Below are positions 42,292 through 51,061 of a stretch of DNA of 64,000 bases, piece after piece; position 1 is the stretch's first letter; every line of letters starts with the position of its first letter. Made by a program: the position numbers and the translations under genes. The notes under the pieces were generated by a model, which worked only from the letters and a program-made list of their open reading frames with translations, did no database searches and was not told the DNA's origin. The stretch comes from Bryobacterales bacterium KBS 96 (GTDB lineage: Bacteria > Acidobacteriota > Terriglobia > Bryobacterales > Bryobacteraceae), in contig KB906767.1 in the NCBI GenBank assembly GCA_000381625.1, forward strand, positions 1,094,629-1,158,628. Direction: 5' to 3'.

Positions 42292-43010
42292 ACGATGGAA
42301 CCGATTTCTTCGGTTGGCAAGTGCAGCCAGAGTTGCCGACAGTTCAGGGAATATTACAGGACATCGTCTCCAGCATCGAAGGCAAGCCGGTTCACGTGGA
42401 AGGATCGGGACGCACCGATGCCGGCGTGCATGCGCTGGCGCAGGTGGCGGCGGTCAGCATTGAGAATCCGATTCCGCCTGCTAACTTTCGCCGCGCGGTG
42501 AATCGTCTGCTGCCGGCGACCATCCGTATTAGCGATGTGCGGGAAACAGCGATTGAGTTTCATCCGCGCTTTCAGGCCAAACAGAAAACCTACGAATACC
42601 GGATCTTCCGGGAGGAAATCTGCTCTCCGTTCGAGAGAAGGTTCGTCTATCATCATCCGTATCCCCTCGACGAAACGGCAATGGCCGAAGCTGCCAAGCT
42701 TCTCGAAGGCGAGCACGACTTCACCGCGTTTGCCGCACGCGACGAAACGGATGCGTTGAGACGTTCAAAGGTGCGGATCATTCACAGCTCGGAGTTAACC
42801 AGAAGCGAACACAAGCTGGTCTATCGCGTGACGGGATCCGGTTTTCTGAAACACATGGTGCGAAATATGGTGGGCGTCCTGATTGAGACCGGTAGAGGGA
42901 ATCTCAGTACGGAGGATATCGTCGCCAGATTTCGCGACGGCGCCGCTTTCCGGCCCGGTCCCACAGTACCGGCCAGTGGTCTGTTTCTTATTTCCGTGGA
43001 TTACGATTGA
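42264..43010 (+). CDS. truA: tRNA pseudouridine(38-40) synthase
   Basis: A 248-residue enzyme that isomerises uridines 38-40 of tRNA anticodon arms. ATG 42264 starts MRRLRFQVAYDGTDFFGWQV, the normal TruA beginning; the frame opens at 42201 through repeat sequence. The catalytic Asp is in VEGSGRTDAGVHALAQVAAV. Other family blocks are FHPRFQAKQKTYEYRIFREE and GFLKHMVRNMVGVLIETGRG. The gene ends in SVDYD. It follows pyrE (82-nt gap with an R2 fragment). Confidence 0.95.
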   Translation: MRRLRFQVAYDGTDFFGWQVQPELPTVQGILQDIVSSIEGKPVHVEGSGRTDAGVHALAQVAAVSIENPIPPANFRRAVNRLLPATIRISDVRETAIEFHPRFQAKQKTYEYRIFREEICSPFERRFVYHHPYPLDETAMAEAAKLLEGEHDFTAFAARDETDALRRSKVRIIHSSELTRSEHKLVYRVTGSGFLKHMVRNMVGVLIETGRGNLSTEDIVARFRDGAAFRPGPTVPASGLFLISVDYD

Positions 43011-43013
43011 GCG

Positions 43014-43046
43014 GAGTTGCGGTGCTGGTAACCGGACGTTTTCCCA
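43014..43046 (+). repeat. R1 repeat, right-half fragment
   Basis: GAGTTGCGGTGCTGGTAACC then GGACGTTTTCCC matches the right half of R1 (GGTGCAGGTAACCGGACGTC) with one deletion. It begins 4 nt after the truA stop and is in the common orientation. Confidence 0.6.
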
Positions 43047-43052
43047 TGGGTA

Positions 43053-43769
43053 CTATCCGGCTAGGTTTTTGTCCGCCGCGTAGCAGAGCAAATCAAGCGG
43101 ACAGATGCCGCATCTGGGCTTGCGCGCCACGCAAATCTGCCTACCGAAATGGATCGTCTGATGTGAGAACAATATCCATCGCTCTTCCGGGATTATTTTC
43201 ACGAGATCCTGTTCGATCTTCACCGGATCGGAGTTCTTCGTCAGATCGAGCCGCAGCGAAATCCGTTGGACATGCGTGTCGACGACGACGCCGGACGCAA
43301 TGCCAAACGCCGTTCCGAGCACCACATTCGCCGTCTTGCGCGCCGCACCCGGAATGGTGAGCATCTCCTCGATAGTCCGCGGCACTTTGCCGCCGAAGTC
43401 CGAAAGAATTTTTTTGGCCGCGCCAATTAACGATTTCGATTTGTTATTGAAGAAGCCAGTGGAACGGATATCGGCGGCCAGCTCCGCTTGGTTCGCCGCC
43501 GCAAAATCGCGAACCGTCGGATATTTCTTGAACAGTTCCGGCGTCACTTTATTTACTCGCTCGTCCGTACACTGAGCGGAAAGAATTGTGGCGACGAGGA
43601 GCTGCCACGCGTTCTTGTGATGAAGAGCGCAGGTCGCTTCCGGAAACAGCTTATCGAACTCCGCCAGTATTCTTTGGACGCGGTCCGCGCGCGCGGCCGC
43701 CGTTTTAGGCTTCGCCACGTTCTTCGGCGGAGTGACGGGATGGGTTTTCTCTAACGGTAACGTCGGCAT
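43053..43769 (-). CDS. nth: Endonuclease III
   Basis: A 238-residue base-excision repair glycosylase/AP lyase for oxidised pyrimidines. It has LVATILSAQCTDERVNKVTP, the helix-hairpin-helix with catalytic Lys EEMLTIPGAARKTANVVLGT, the catalytic Asp in GVVVDTHVQRISLRL, and the iron-sulfur ligands in CVARKPRCGICPLDLLC (Cys-x6-x1-Cys type spacing). The N-terminal 30 residues are a Pro/Lys/Ala-rich extension. It converges on truA and lies 225 nt downstream of rpoD on the same strand. Confidence 0.96.
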   Translation of the reverse strand: MPTLPLEKTHPVTPPKNVAKPKTAAARADRVQRILAEFDKLFPEATCALHHKNAWQLLVATILSAQCTDERVNKVTPELFKKYPTVRDFAAANQAELAADIRSTGFFNNKSKSLIGAAKKILSDFGGKVPRTIEEMLTIPGAARKTANVVLGTAFGIASGVVVDTHVQRISLRLDLTKNSDPVKIEQDLVKIIPEERWILFSHQTIHFGRQICVARKPRCGICPLDLLCYAADKNLAG

Positions 43770-43994
43770 TCGTGGATACGATAGCGCAGGGAGGCTTGCG
43801 TTTTGCGTTGGCAGCAGCGCGCCAACCTAGGCCCTGACGGTCGAGGCATAACCTCAACCCTACAACAGATTATGGATTTCGCGTAGGGGACGGCGCATTC
43901 CCGGATCTAGCGTGATTCTTGAATTTCGAGGGAGAGCGGCATCCCGCGAGCGAGCAGGGTCTTCACGTTGCGCGATCGCGCCGCAGAGAAAGGC

Positions 43995-45662
43995 TCAGGG
44001 CCGGGCGTTCTCCAGAAAATTGCGCAACCGGTGGCTACGACTGGGATGGCGAAGTTTCCGCAGGGCCTTGGCTTCAATTTGACAAATGCGCTCGCGCGTA
44101 ACCGCGAAGTGCTGCCCCACCTCTTCGAGCGTGTGCTCACTTCCGTCCTGCAGACCAAAGCGCATTTTTACAATCTTCTCTTCACGCGGGCTCAATGTCT
44201 TGAGGACTTCGGCGGTCTGCTCGCGCAGGTTCAGATTGATGACAGCCTCGGATGGAGAAATCATGCGGCCATCCACCAGAAAATCGCCGAGATTCGATTC
44301 TTCTTCCTCACCGACCGGCGTCTGCAGCGAAATCGGCTCCTGCGCGATACGAAGAACTCGCCTGATCTTCGCAGGCGTCAGTTCCATTCGGACCGACAGT
44401 TCCTCGGTGGTCGGTTCGCGACCGAACTCCTGCTGCATGCTCCGCTGCAGACGGATCAATTTGTTGATCGTCTCAATCATGTGCACCGGAATGCGAATGG
44501 TCCGGGCCTGATCGGCAATGGCGCGGGTAACAGCCTGGCGCACCCACCATGTCGCATAGGTGGAGAACTTGTATCCACGCTTATAGTCGAACTTGTCCAC
44601 GGCGCGCATCAGTCCGATGTTGCCTTCCTGGATGAGGTCCAGAAATTGAAGCCCACGATTCGTATAGCGCTTTGCGACCGATACGACCAGCCGCAAATTC
44701 GCTTCGATCAGCCGCTTTTTTGCCTGCTCCGTTTCCTGCTCGCCGCGTTCCACAATTTGCAGCGTACGCCGAAGTTCACTGGCGGTTGCGCCGGACTCGT
44801 CCTCGAATTGCTGGATACGGCTGCTGAGTTGCTTCAGATCCCGGCGGATCACGGACGTAGTCGCCGCCTCCGTTACCGTGGAACTCTCGAGCTTTCGCTG
44901 CAGCCTTGCTAAATCGCGCTCTAGCGGCCGGAGCGTTTCCACCGCCCTGCGCAGCGTCGCGCTCAGTTTACGTTGGAATTGCGATGTGAAATTGATGCCT
45001 CGAATTAACCGAGAAATTTGAACCAAAGATCGCGCATACTCCATCCGCAATTTGCGATATTGCTTCTGCCTCGCTCCACGCGGGATCGCCATCAGCTTCT
45101 GAGACGTCAACTGGCATTTGCGGTGGAGCCTTTCCACCTCGCGAAGAGTACCAAGAAATTGCTCCCGAAGCGGTTCGGCGTGGAAATGATCTTCTTCAGG
45201 CGCTCCCGGGTTGTCGGGCGCCTGTACAATTTCCAGAACGGATACGGTCCCCTGTTCCAATTCGAGACGAAGCCCGAGCAGCGCTCCGATTACCAGACGC
45301 GACCGGGAGAGAGCTTTGCGGACGGCGGTCTGGCCGCGCTCAATTCGCTTTGCCAGTTCAATTTCGCCCTCGCGCGTGAGCAGGGGGACCATGCCCATCT
45401 CGCGCAGGTAAACACGGACGGAATCGTTGCTTTTATCGAGAACGCCAGACGGGACATCCAATTCGGAAAGATCGTCGGATTCATCCTCCTTTTTGTCGAA
45501 ATCCTTGGAGTCCCCGAGCAGTTCGACGGCAGCTCCTTCGAGGTCGCTGAAGATGTCGCCGATACCGCCGTCCTGAGACAGATCGTCGCGGACTGTCCCG
45601 TTTACCTCGTCGTAGAGAGCGAAACCTTTGTCGTTCCCGTCCTGCATCAACTGCCCTCTCAC
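43995..45662 (-). CDS. rpoD: Primary RNA polymerase sigma factor
   Basis: A 555-residue sigma-70. Region 1.1 is at the very N-terminus ([14 protein letters not shown]), followed by an acidic stretch. Regions 1.2-2 include [20 protein letters not shown] and, after a long non-conserved insert, [40 protein letters not shown] and [20 protein letters not shown]. Region 3 has [11 protein letters not shown]; region 4 ends [20 protein letters not shown]. This is a full housekeeping factor. GTG 45662 has AGGA 5-8 nt upstream; an ATG at 45647 is also possible. It lies 108 nt downstream of dnaG: the dnaG-rpoD arrangement of the macromolecular synthesis operon. Confidence 0.97.
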   Translation of the reverse strand: MRGQLMQDGNDKGFALYDEVNGTVRDDLSQDGGIGDIFSDLEGAAVELLGDSKDFDKKEDESDDLSELDVPSGVLDKSNDSVRVYLREMGMVPLLTREGEIELAKRIERGQTAVRKALSRSRLVIGALLGLRLELEQGTVSVLEIVQAPDNPGAPEEDHFHAEPLREQFLGTLREVERLHRKCQLTSQKLMAIPRGARQKQYRKLRMEYARSLVQISRLIRGINFTSQFQRKLSATLRRAVETLRPLERDLARLQRKLESSTVTEAATTSVIRRDLKQLSSRIQQFEDESGATASELRRTLQIVERGEQETEQAKKRLIEANLRLVVSVAKRYTNRGLQFLDLIQEGNIGLMRAVDKFDYKRGYKFSTYATWWVRQAVTRAIADQARTIRIPVHMIETINKLIRLQRSMQQEFGREPTTEELSVRMELTPAKIRRVLRIAQEPISLQTPVGEEEESNLGDFLVDGRMISPSEAVINLNLREQTAEVLKTLSPREEKIVKMRFGLQDGSEHTLEEVGQHFAVTRERICQIEAKALRKLRHPSRSHRLRNFLENARP

Positions 45663-45770
45663 TTCATCCTAAGTGACCGCCGATAGGATTACACGTGCCG
45701 AAAAACCCCTGGACCACGGCGCTCTCGCCGCCGCATTAACTGCTGACCATGGTACACCAAGCAGAACGAT

Positions 45771-47555
45771 TTAGCAGGGTCCATTCCTTTTTGGCCGTTG
45801 CTCGTTTTCCATCTTCTGTAGCTCATCGGCGAGCCGGAGAGCTTCCTCTAATTTTCCTTCATTCTCGACGTCGCGGATGCGCCGGCGCAAAGCAGATCGC
45901 CGGTCGTCGATCGATTTCATTTCGAGCGCCTTCAGGCAATGGATCGCCTGGGCGGTCGCCGACTCGGCATCGATGGACGCGTCCTGAAATGTAAGTTCAC
46001 CAACGATCTTCTGATCGCGCTCGTGCAGCCGGTCGATCAGCGTCGTCAGCGTAAAGGGCGATCCGCCGTTTTGCATGGCGAGCATCGCTTCGAAAATAGT
46101 CTTCAACTGGAGATTTCCGGGAACACCTCCGGCGCCGAGATAATGCAGCACGGCCGACCGGGCGTCCTCGCTTTGCAGGATGCAACTTAAGAGCAAACGC
46201 TCGTTCGGCGGAACGGACGACGAGATCGCAGCGACACGACGAATGGCGCTTTCATCCGGGGAGGCCCGTCGAAACTGCTCGCGAATGAGTTGCGGGTCGA
46301 TGCCGAGGTAGGACGACACTTCATTGACAAGCGCCGCCCGCTCCAATTTGTCGTGAACGCGCTGCAATGAAGGCCAGAGAAATTGAAACGCTTGTACTCG
46401 CCCTTCGGCGCTCTGCATATCGAACTTAGTTCGCGCCACATCCGCCAGCCACCGGAAGTACGTCGGCGCCGAATCCGCCAACCGCCGGTAAGCATCCACG
46501 CCTTGCCGCTGAATAAACTCGTCGGGATCGGCATCTCCCGGAAGAGTCAGAATGTTGATCCGTAATCCTTCAGCAAGCAGCAAATTGATGGATCGCTCCG
46601 TTCCGCGCGCTCCGCCCGCATCGGGATCGAAATTCACCACGACGTGCCCGGCATTCGCTTCCGTTTGCGCAATCTGGCGCTTGATTGAACGCACCTGCTC
46701 GTTGGTCAGCGACGTCCCGCAACTGGCGACCACGTTCTGGATGCCGGCTTGATAGATGCCGATCGCGTCCATATAGCCTTCGACCAGTATCATTCGATCG
46801 AGCTTTCGCGCCTGCGCCTTGGCGCGATGCAGATTGTAAAGTACAAACGTTTTCCGATAGATTTTAGTTTCAGGCGAGTTCAGATATTTCGGTTGATCGT
46901 CGGGGCCGAGCGCACGTCCCCCGAACGCAATCACTTTCCCCGATTCGTTGTGAATGGGGAACATCAGCCGGTTGCGGAACCGGTCGTAAAAACCCGAACT
47001 TTCCTGACGTTTGGCGATGAGTCCCGAGTCCTCCATCAATTCGGGCCCAAATCTTTGCAGTCGCTGCACCAGTTGCTGGCCGCGCGCATCCGCAAGCCCC
47101 AGGCGGAATTCACGCAACGCTTCGGGCGACACGCCCCGCCTCTCCAAATAACCGCGGGCATCGGCGCCGGCAGGACCATTCAGATTCTCTTCGAAGGTGC
47201 GCGCGGCGATCTCATGCATTTCAAAGAGCGCATCTCGAGAGCGCGCCTCCGGATCGTCCGGTCGCTGCCGCTGCGGCATCGGAATGCCATAACGGTCCGA
47301 CAGTAGCTTCAGCGACTCCCAAAACGTTGTGCCTTCGATCTCCATCACGAATTTGATGAGATCGCCCTTGGCGTCACATCCGAAGCACTTATAAAACTGA
47401 TGAACGCTATGGACGCCAAACGAGGGAGTCTTTTCGGTGTGAAACGGACATAACCCGACGTGTCTCGGACTAGCGCCATTTCGCTTGAGGCGCACATAGT
47501 GCCCCACCACATCGACAATGTCGAGTTGAGACTTCAGTTGGTCGACAAAATCCAT
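45771..47555 (-). CDS. dnaG: DNA primase
   Basis: A 594-residue enzyme that makes RNA primers at the replication fork. The CHC2 zinc finger is at residues 35-66 (HVGLCPFHTEKTPSFGVHSV, then FYKCFGCDAKGD): Cys-x2-His and Cys-x2-Cys. The Toprim part has YLNSPETKIYRKTFVLYNLH, MILVEGYMDAIGIYQAGIQN and the acidic VVNFDPDAGGARGTERSINL. A helical DnaB-interaction tail completes it. It precedes rpoD. Confidence 0.97.
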   Translation of the reverse strand: MDFVDQLKSQLDIVDVVGHYVRLKRNGASPRHVGLCPFHTEKTPSFGVHSVHQFYKCFGCDAKGDLIKFVMEIEGTTFWESLKLLSDRYGIPMPQRQRPDDPEARSRDALFEMHEIAARTFEENLNGPAGADARGYLERRGVSPEALREFRLGLADARGQQLVQRLQRFGPELMEDSGLIAKRQESSGFYDRFRNRLMFPIHNESGKVIAFGGRALGPDDQPKYLNSPETKIYRKTFVLYNLHRAKAQARKLDRMILVEGYMDAIGIYQAGIQNVVASCGTSLTNEQVRSIKRQIAQTEANAGHVVVNFDPDAGGARGTERSINLLLAEGLRINILTLPGDADPDEFIQRQGVDAYRRLADSAPTYFRWLADVARTKFDMQSAEGRVQAFQFLWPSLQRVHDKLERAALVNEVSSYLGIDPQLIREQFRRASPDESAIRRVAAISSSVPPNERLLLSCILQSEDARSAVLHYLGAGGVPGNLQLKTIFEAMLAMQNGGSPFTLTTLIDRLHERDQKIVGELTFQDASIDAESATAQAIHCLKALEMKSIDDRRSALRRRIRDVENEGKLEEALRLADELQKMENEQRPKRNGPC

Positions 47556-47618
47556 GCGGCAATCGAGGCTTGGCCGATACCTCCACAGGTTAGCAATAGT
47601 TGAATAGCACGCGAGGGT

Positions 47619-48014
47619 CTATAAGGCGATCTGGCCGACCCACTCTTCGAGAAGCGCATCCGGGCTACTTTCGAGATCGACCTTACGACTCTTGATTTCG
47701 TTGTTCCCTTCCATGAAAACGGCGACCACGCCTTCCGCCGTTGGCCGCAATTCCAATCTGCGTTGCCGCAGGTCAAAACGCAATGCGCTACCCAGCCAGG
47801 CCATATAGATTTTCGCGCGCAATTTATGTCCCAGCATGGCGGCCGCATCCATCAGGTTTCTGGTGAAGGCGCTGCTCTTTAGGCGATCTGCCCAAGGCGC
47901 GGCAGCGAGAGCGCCGGCTCGCTCGGTCTCGCGGCGCTCGTCGATAAGCGGGTCGCGCTCGTCTCTCGATTCCAGGCTCTTTAACGTATTTTCCAGGTTG
48001 TCTAGATAGCTCAT
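47619..48014 (-). CDS. Hypothetical protein, 131 aa
   Basis: AAAGG lies 4 nt before ATG 48014. The protein starts with a charged helix (YLDNLENTLKSLESRDERDP) that may form a coiled coil and continues as an alpha-beta domain (RFDLRQRRLELRPTAEGVVA, then KVDLESSPDALLEEWVGQIA). No family is recognised. It is 64 nt upstream of dnaG on the same strand, so it may be cotranscribed with dnaG-rpoD. The gene is convincing by composition. Confidence 0.75.
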   Translation of the reverse strand: MSYLDNLENTLKSLESRDERDPLIDERRETERAGALAAAPWADRLKSSAFTRNLMDAAAMLGHKLRAKIYMAWLGSALRFDLRQRRLELRPTAEGVVAVFMEGNNEIKSRKVDLESSPDALLEEWVGQIAL

Positions 48015-48157
48015 TGCCTTTCATCTTTTGACGCGAAGCGATGAAAAATGATGCTCGCTTTTTGATCGATTTTAGACAAGATAGGTTCCTTGTATTAGGC
48101 CATGTGGACAATCCCGGCGCCAAATGTGAGGTTCGTTCCGAAACGTAAACTGGCAAG

Positions 48158-48475
48158 ATGAATGAAGACGCGATGCTCATTGTTCATGTACACGTTCAAG
48201 TTAAGCCCGAGTATGTCGATGCCTTCCGGCAGGCGGCCATTGAGAATGCCCAAGCGAGCGTGCAAGAGCCCGGAGTTGCGCAATTCGATGTCGTGCAGCA
48301 GGTCGACGATCCCACACATTTTGTTCTGATTGAGGCATATCGCACGCCCGAGGCGCCGGCGCGGCATAAGGACACTGCACATTACGCGAAATGGCGCGAT
48401 GCCGTAGCCGAAATGATGACGGCCCCGCGAACCAGCGTAAAATTTCATCCCGTGTTCCCACAGGCCGGCGCGTAA
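48158..48475 (+). CDS. Antibiotic biosynthesis monooxygenase (ABM/LsrG-like)
   Basis: A 105-residue dimeric alpha-beta barrel protein. It has [40 protein letters not shown] and [19 protein letters not shown], typical of the ABM fold and of the LsrG/YgiN-like group that acts on AI-2 derivatives, quinones or furanones. An ATG at 48173 (five residues later) is a possible alternative start. Its TAA shares its last A with the next gene (TAATG), so it is coupled to the iron alcohol dehydrogenase. Confidence 0.88.
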   Translation: MNEDAMLIVHVHVQVKPEYVDAFRQAAIENAQASVQEPGVAQFDVVQQVDDPTHFVLIEAYRTPEAPARHKDTAHYAKWRDAVAEMMTAPRTSVKFHPVFPQAGA

Positions 48476-49638
48476 TGCCCGCGGCGCCGTTCGAATTTGC
48501 AACCGCTGGACGCATTGTATTCGGCCGCGGACTTGTTACGGAAGCAATTCCGGCGGCAAGGCAAATGGGATCGCGCGCGTTGCTGGTGACCGGCAAATCC
48601 GGCGAGCGCACGGCGGATTTCGAAAAGAGTCTTGCCGATTCCGGGCTGCAGGGGGTCGTTGTGCGGATCGAAGGCGAGCCAACCGTGCCCGCTGCGTCGC
48701 ACGCAGCGCAACTTGCCTCCGATGCCGGCTGCGATGTGGTAATTGCCTTGGGAGGCGGTAGCGCGATTGACGCGGGAAAAGCGATCGCCGCGTTCCTCAC
48801 GAATCGATCCGATCCTCTCGACTACCTCGAAGTGATCGGCCGCGGCCGCGCGCTCGAACATCCGCCCGCGCCCTGGATCGCGATTCCGACGACGGCGGGC
48901 ACTGGAGCCGAAGTCACGCGTAATGCTGTTCTCGCCTCGCCGAAACATCGGCTGAAAGTCAGCCTTCGTAGCCCGCTGCTACTAGCCCGTGCGGCGATTG
49001 TCGATCCGGAGCTTACTTGCTGCCTGCCGCCGCAAGTCACTGCGACCAGCGGTCTCGATGCACTCACGCAATTGATGGAAGCGTATGTTTCGGTGCGTGC
49101 GAATCCTCTGACAGATAGCTTCTGTCGCGACGGACTGCCTCGGGCGGCACGAGCCCTCCTCCGCGCCTTTCAGGATGGAAGCGATATGGATGCACGAACC
49201 GACATGGCGATCGCAAGTCTGCTGAGCGGCCTGGCCCTAGCAAACGCCGGACTAGGCGCAGTGCATGGTTTCGCCGGCCCGATTGGAGGCATGTTCACGG
49301 CTCCGCACGGAGCGGTATGCGCCGCACTGCTGCCGCATGCCACTAGAGTAAACATCGAAGCGCTGCAAAAGAGACAACCCGGCGGCGAAGCATTGCGGCG
49401 GTATGAAACGATCGCCCAAACAGTGACGGGAAATCCGCACTCGGGCGTTGGAGAACTCTACCGCTGGCTCAGCGAGTTATGCCGGCGGCTGCTAATTCCC
49501 GGACTTCGCAAATACGGAGTGCGAGACTCGCACGCGGCGGAGTTGTGCGCAGGCGCCGCGCGCGCCAGCAGCATGAAAGGTAACCCAATCGGTCTGACGA
49601 ACGAGGAATTGAAAGAAATTCTGCTGCGCTCGTTATAG
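48475..49638 (+). CDS. Iron-containing alcohol dehydrogenase
   Basis: A 387-residue group III alcohol dehydrogenase. NAD site VVIALGGGSAIDAGKAIAAF, then AIPTTAGTGAEVTRNAVLAS. Metal ligands are Asp in ATSGLDALTQLMEAYVS, and two His in LGAVHGFAGPIGGMFTAPHG. The position normally His after the Asp (DALTH) is Gln here, as in a distinct subgroup; zinc or iron binding may be affected. Substrate is likely an aldehyde or alcohol, or maleylacetate-type compound. It is cotranslated with the ABM gene (TAATG), suggesting that both act on one small carbonyl compound. Confidence 0.9.
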   Translation: MPAAPFEFATAGRIVFGRGLVTEAIPAARQMGSRALLVTGKSGERTADFEKSLADSGLQGVVVRIEGEPTVPAASHAAQLASDAGCDVVIALGGGSAIDAGKAIAAFLTNRSDPLDYLEVIGRGRALEHPPAPWIAIPTTAGTGAEVTRNAVLASPKHRLKVSLRSPLLLARAAIVDPELTCCLPPQVTATSGLDALTQLMEAYVSVRANPLTDSFCRDGLPRAARALLRAFQDGSDMDARTDMAIASLLSGLALANAGLGAVHGFAGPIGGMFTAPHGAVCAALLPHATRVNIEALQKRQPGGEALRRYETIAQTVTGNPHSGVGELYRWLSELCRRLLIPGLRKYGVRDSHAAELCAGAARASSMKGNPIGLTNEELKEILLRSL

Positions 49639-49641
49639 AGC

Positions 49642-49685
49642 CGTGAAAACGGCAAACCGCTCCGTAACCGTCGCGGCTCAGTTAG
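49642..49685 (+). repeat. R2-like fragment
   Basis: CGTGAAAACGGCAAACCGCT, then CCGTAACCGTCGCGGCTCAG, TTAG. The right part (CGCGGCTCAGTT) matches the right arm of R2 and its centre resembles the R1 core, so it links the two families. It fills the 52-nt gap between convergent genes. Confidence 0.45.
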
Positions 49686-49690
49686 AACGC

Positions 49691-50635
49691 TCAAAAGTTG
49701 GAGATTGCCTTCTTCATAAATTGCGGAATTGCATCGATGTAATACCAGGTCCGGCTGGGCACAACATAATGGTGCATGACCGCCTGCGGATTGCGAACTT
49801 CTTGGCGTTCCGGTGAAATTACATAGTCTTCCGGCGGAGCGGGCTGGCCGTCGGATTCGCTCATCAGCATTGCGGTAAGCGCCTGCTCCGCAAAATGATT
49901 CACTTCGGCCGGAGGCAGGCGGCTCGCCCAGTACTCGAGCCGGTCCCAGTCGATGGACGGCGAGTAAAGGCCGGAGATGCCGGTATTCACTCGCGGCGGC
50001 ATCGATTTTCCGAACGCGGATCGCAGCACTTCCGCCGAATAGCCGTAGGAGTCCTGAAAATCTTTCATATAGATGGGCTGCCGGCTCTCGCGGAGCCAGC
50101 GGTCGAGGAAGACTGGTTCGCGATAGAAGAGAATGTCCGAATCCAGAAAGAGCCCGGTACCGCTGCCGCCCGCATGCACGTCCAGAATTTTCCGCATCAG
50201 AGGCAGCCAAGCGCGTATTTTCCGCAAAGCCGGAAAGCGAGTACATGGCAAATGCTCGTCAACCAGCGCCTCGGCCTGCTCCGTGGTGACCCGCTGCAAC
50301 CGAGGTATGATGCGGCGCATCTCGTCCCACTGATGGGCTCGCAGAGTGCCGTCGTCATGCAGGATTGGAATCAGATTCAAACTTGAATGGGTTAACAGCG
50401 AATGGATGCAAAAGCATGTGAGATGCCAGTGCGATTCACCCGCCATGAAATGAACGCAAACCGGATCGCCCGAACGCCGGAGTTGCAACGGCGGCATTCG
50501 TTTCGGAGCGTCAAACGATCGCAGCAGATTTAAGTGTTTACGAAGAGCAAGTGAATACCCCAGTTCGGGTCCGTCGCGTGGTATCCATTCGCGCAGGTGT
50601 TTCACGCGCCAGAGTCCAAGGCCGCGTATGGTCAT
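49691..50635 (-). CDS. Glycosyltransferase-like protein with DxD motif
   Basis: A 314-residue protein. ATG 50635 avoids overlap with the exporter gene. The central FLDSDILFYREPVFLDRWLR carries a DSD motif typical of GT-A nucleotide-sugar binding, preceded by LRKIRAWLPLMRKILDVHAG and followed by RVNTGISGLYSPSIDWDRLE. The region before it (GDPVCVHFMAGESHWHLTCF) resembles the start of GT8- or GT2-related folds. No membrane helix is seen. Donor and acceptor are unknown. It converges on the alcohol dehydrogenase gene and is 53 nt downstream of the guanidinium exporter gene. Confidence 0.7.
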   Translation of the reverse strand: MTIRGLGLWRVKHLREWIPRDGPELGYSLALRKHLNLLRSFDAPKRMPPLQLRRSGDPVCVHFMAGESHWHLTCFCIHSLLTHSSLNLIPILHDDGTLRAHQWDEMRRIIPRLQRVTTEQAEALVDEHLPCTRFPALRKIRAWLPLMRKILDVHAGGSGTGLFLDSDILFYREPVFLDRWLRESRQPIYMKDFQDSYGYSAEVLRSAFGKSMPPRVNTGISGLYSPSIDWDRLEYWASRLPPAEVNHFAEQALTAMLMSESDGQPAPPEDYVISPERQEVRNPQAVMHHYVVPSRTWYYIDAIPQFMKKAISNF

Positions 50636-50688
50636 GTGGCGTTTACAGTCCGGAAGGACGAGGCATGCCTCGACTCCACAGACCTCCT

Positions 50689-51009
50689 TTAGGTCGTTGT
50701 CAGCGCCTTCAATCCAATAATGCCGATGACGATCAGCGACACGCAAACGAGACGCAGGGGCGATGCGGATTCACTCAGCGCAAAAATCCCGAAGAGCACC
50801 GTTCCAACCGTGCCAATGCCAGTCCACACCGCGTAGGCTGTTCCTATCGGCAGCGAGCGTACCGCGAGGCCAAGCAGTCCCATGCTGGCTATCATTGCGA
50901 TAATAGTCACCACCGTGGGCATGGGCCGTGTGAACCCGTGGGTATATTTCAAGCCCACCGCCCACACTATTTCCAACAAACCAGCGGCAATGAGAATCAA
51001 CCAAGCCAT
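50689..51009 (-). CDS. gdx: Guanidinium exporter, SMR family (SugE/Gdx type)
   Basis: A 106-residue four-helix protein. [40 protein letters not shown] and [20 protein letters not shown] closely follow the SugE/Gdx group, which exchanges guanidinium for protons, not the EmrE drug-exporting group. The conserved Glu is in [17 protein letters not shown] is upstream of the ATG. The 52-nt leader is too short for the known ykkC guanidine riboswitches and I see none. It functions in the inner membrane as a dimer. Confidence 0.93.
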   Translation of the reverse strand: MAWLILIAAGLLEIVWAVGLKYTHGFTRPMPTVVTIIAMIASMGLLGLAVRSLPIGTAYAVWTGIGTVGTVLFGIFALSESASPLRLVCVSLIVIGIIGLKALTTT

Positions 51010-51061
51010 ACTTATCCTTCCCTTTTAAAAGGTTCAGGGCTACTATCCCGACGCCGGCATC

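Noticed and set aside
51010-51061. Possible ykkC guanidine riboswitch before the guanidinium exporter
   Set aside because: Only 52 nt separate the two genes, and I see neither tandem ACGR loops nor the longer class I pattern.
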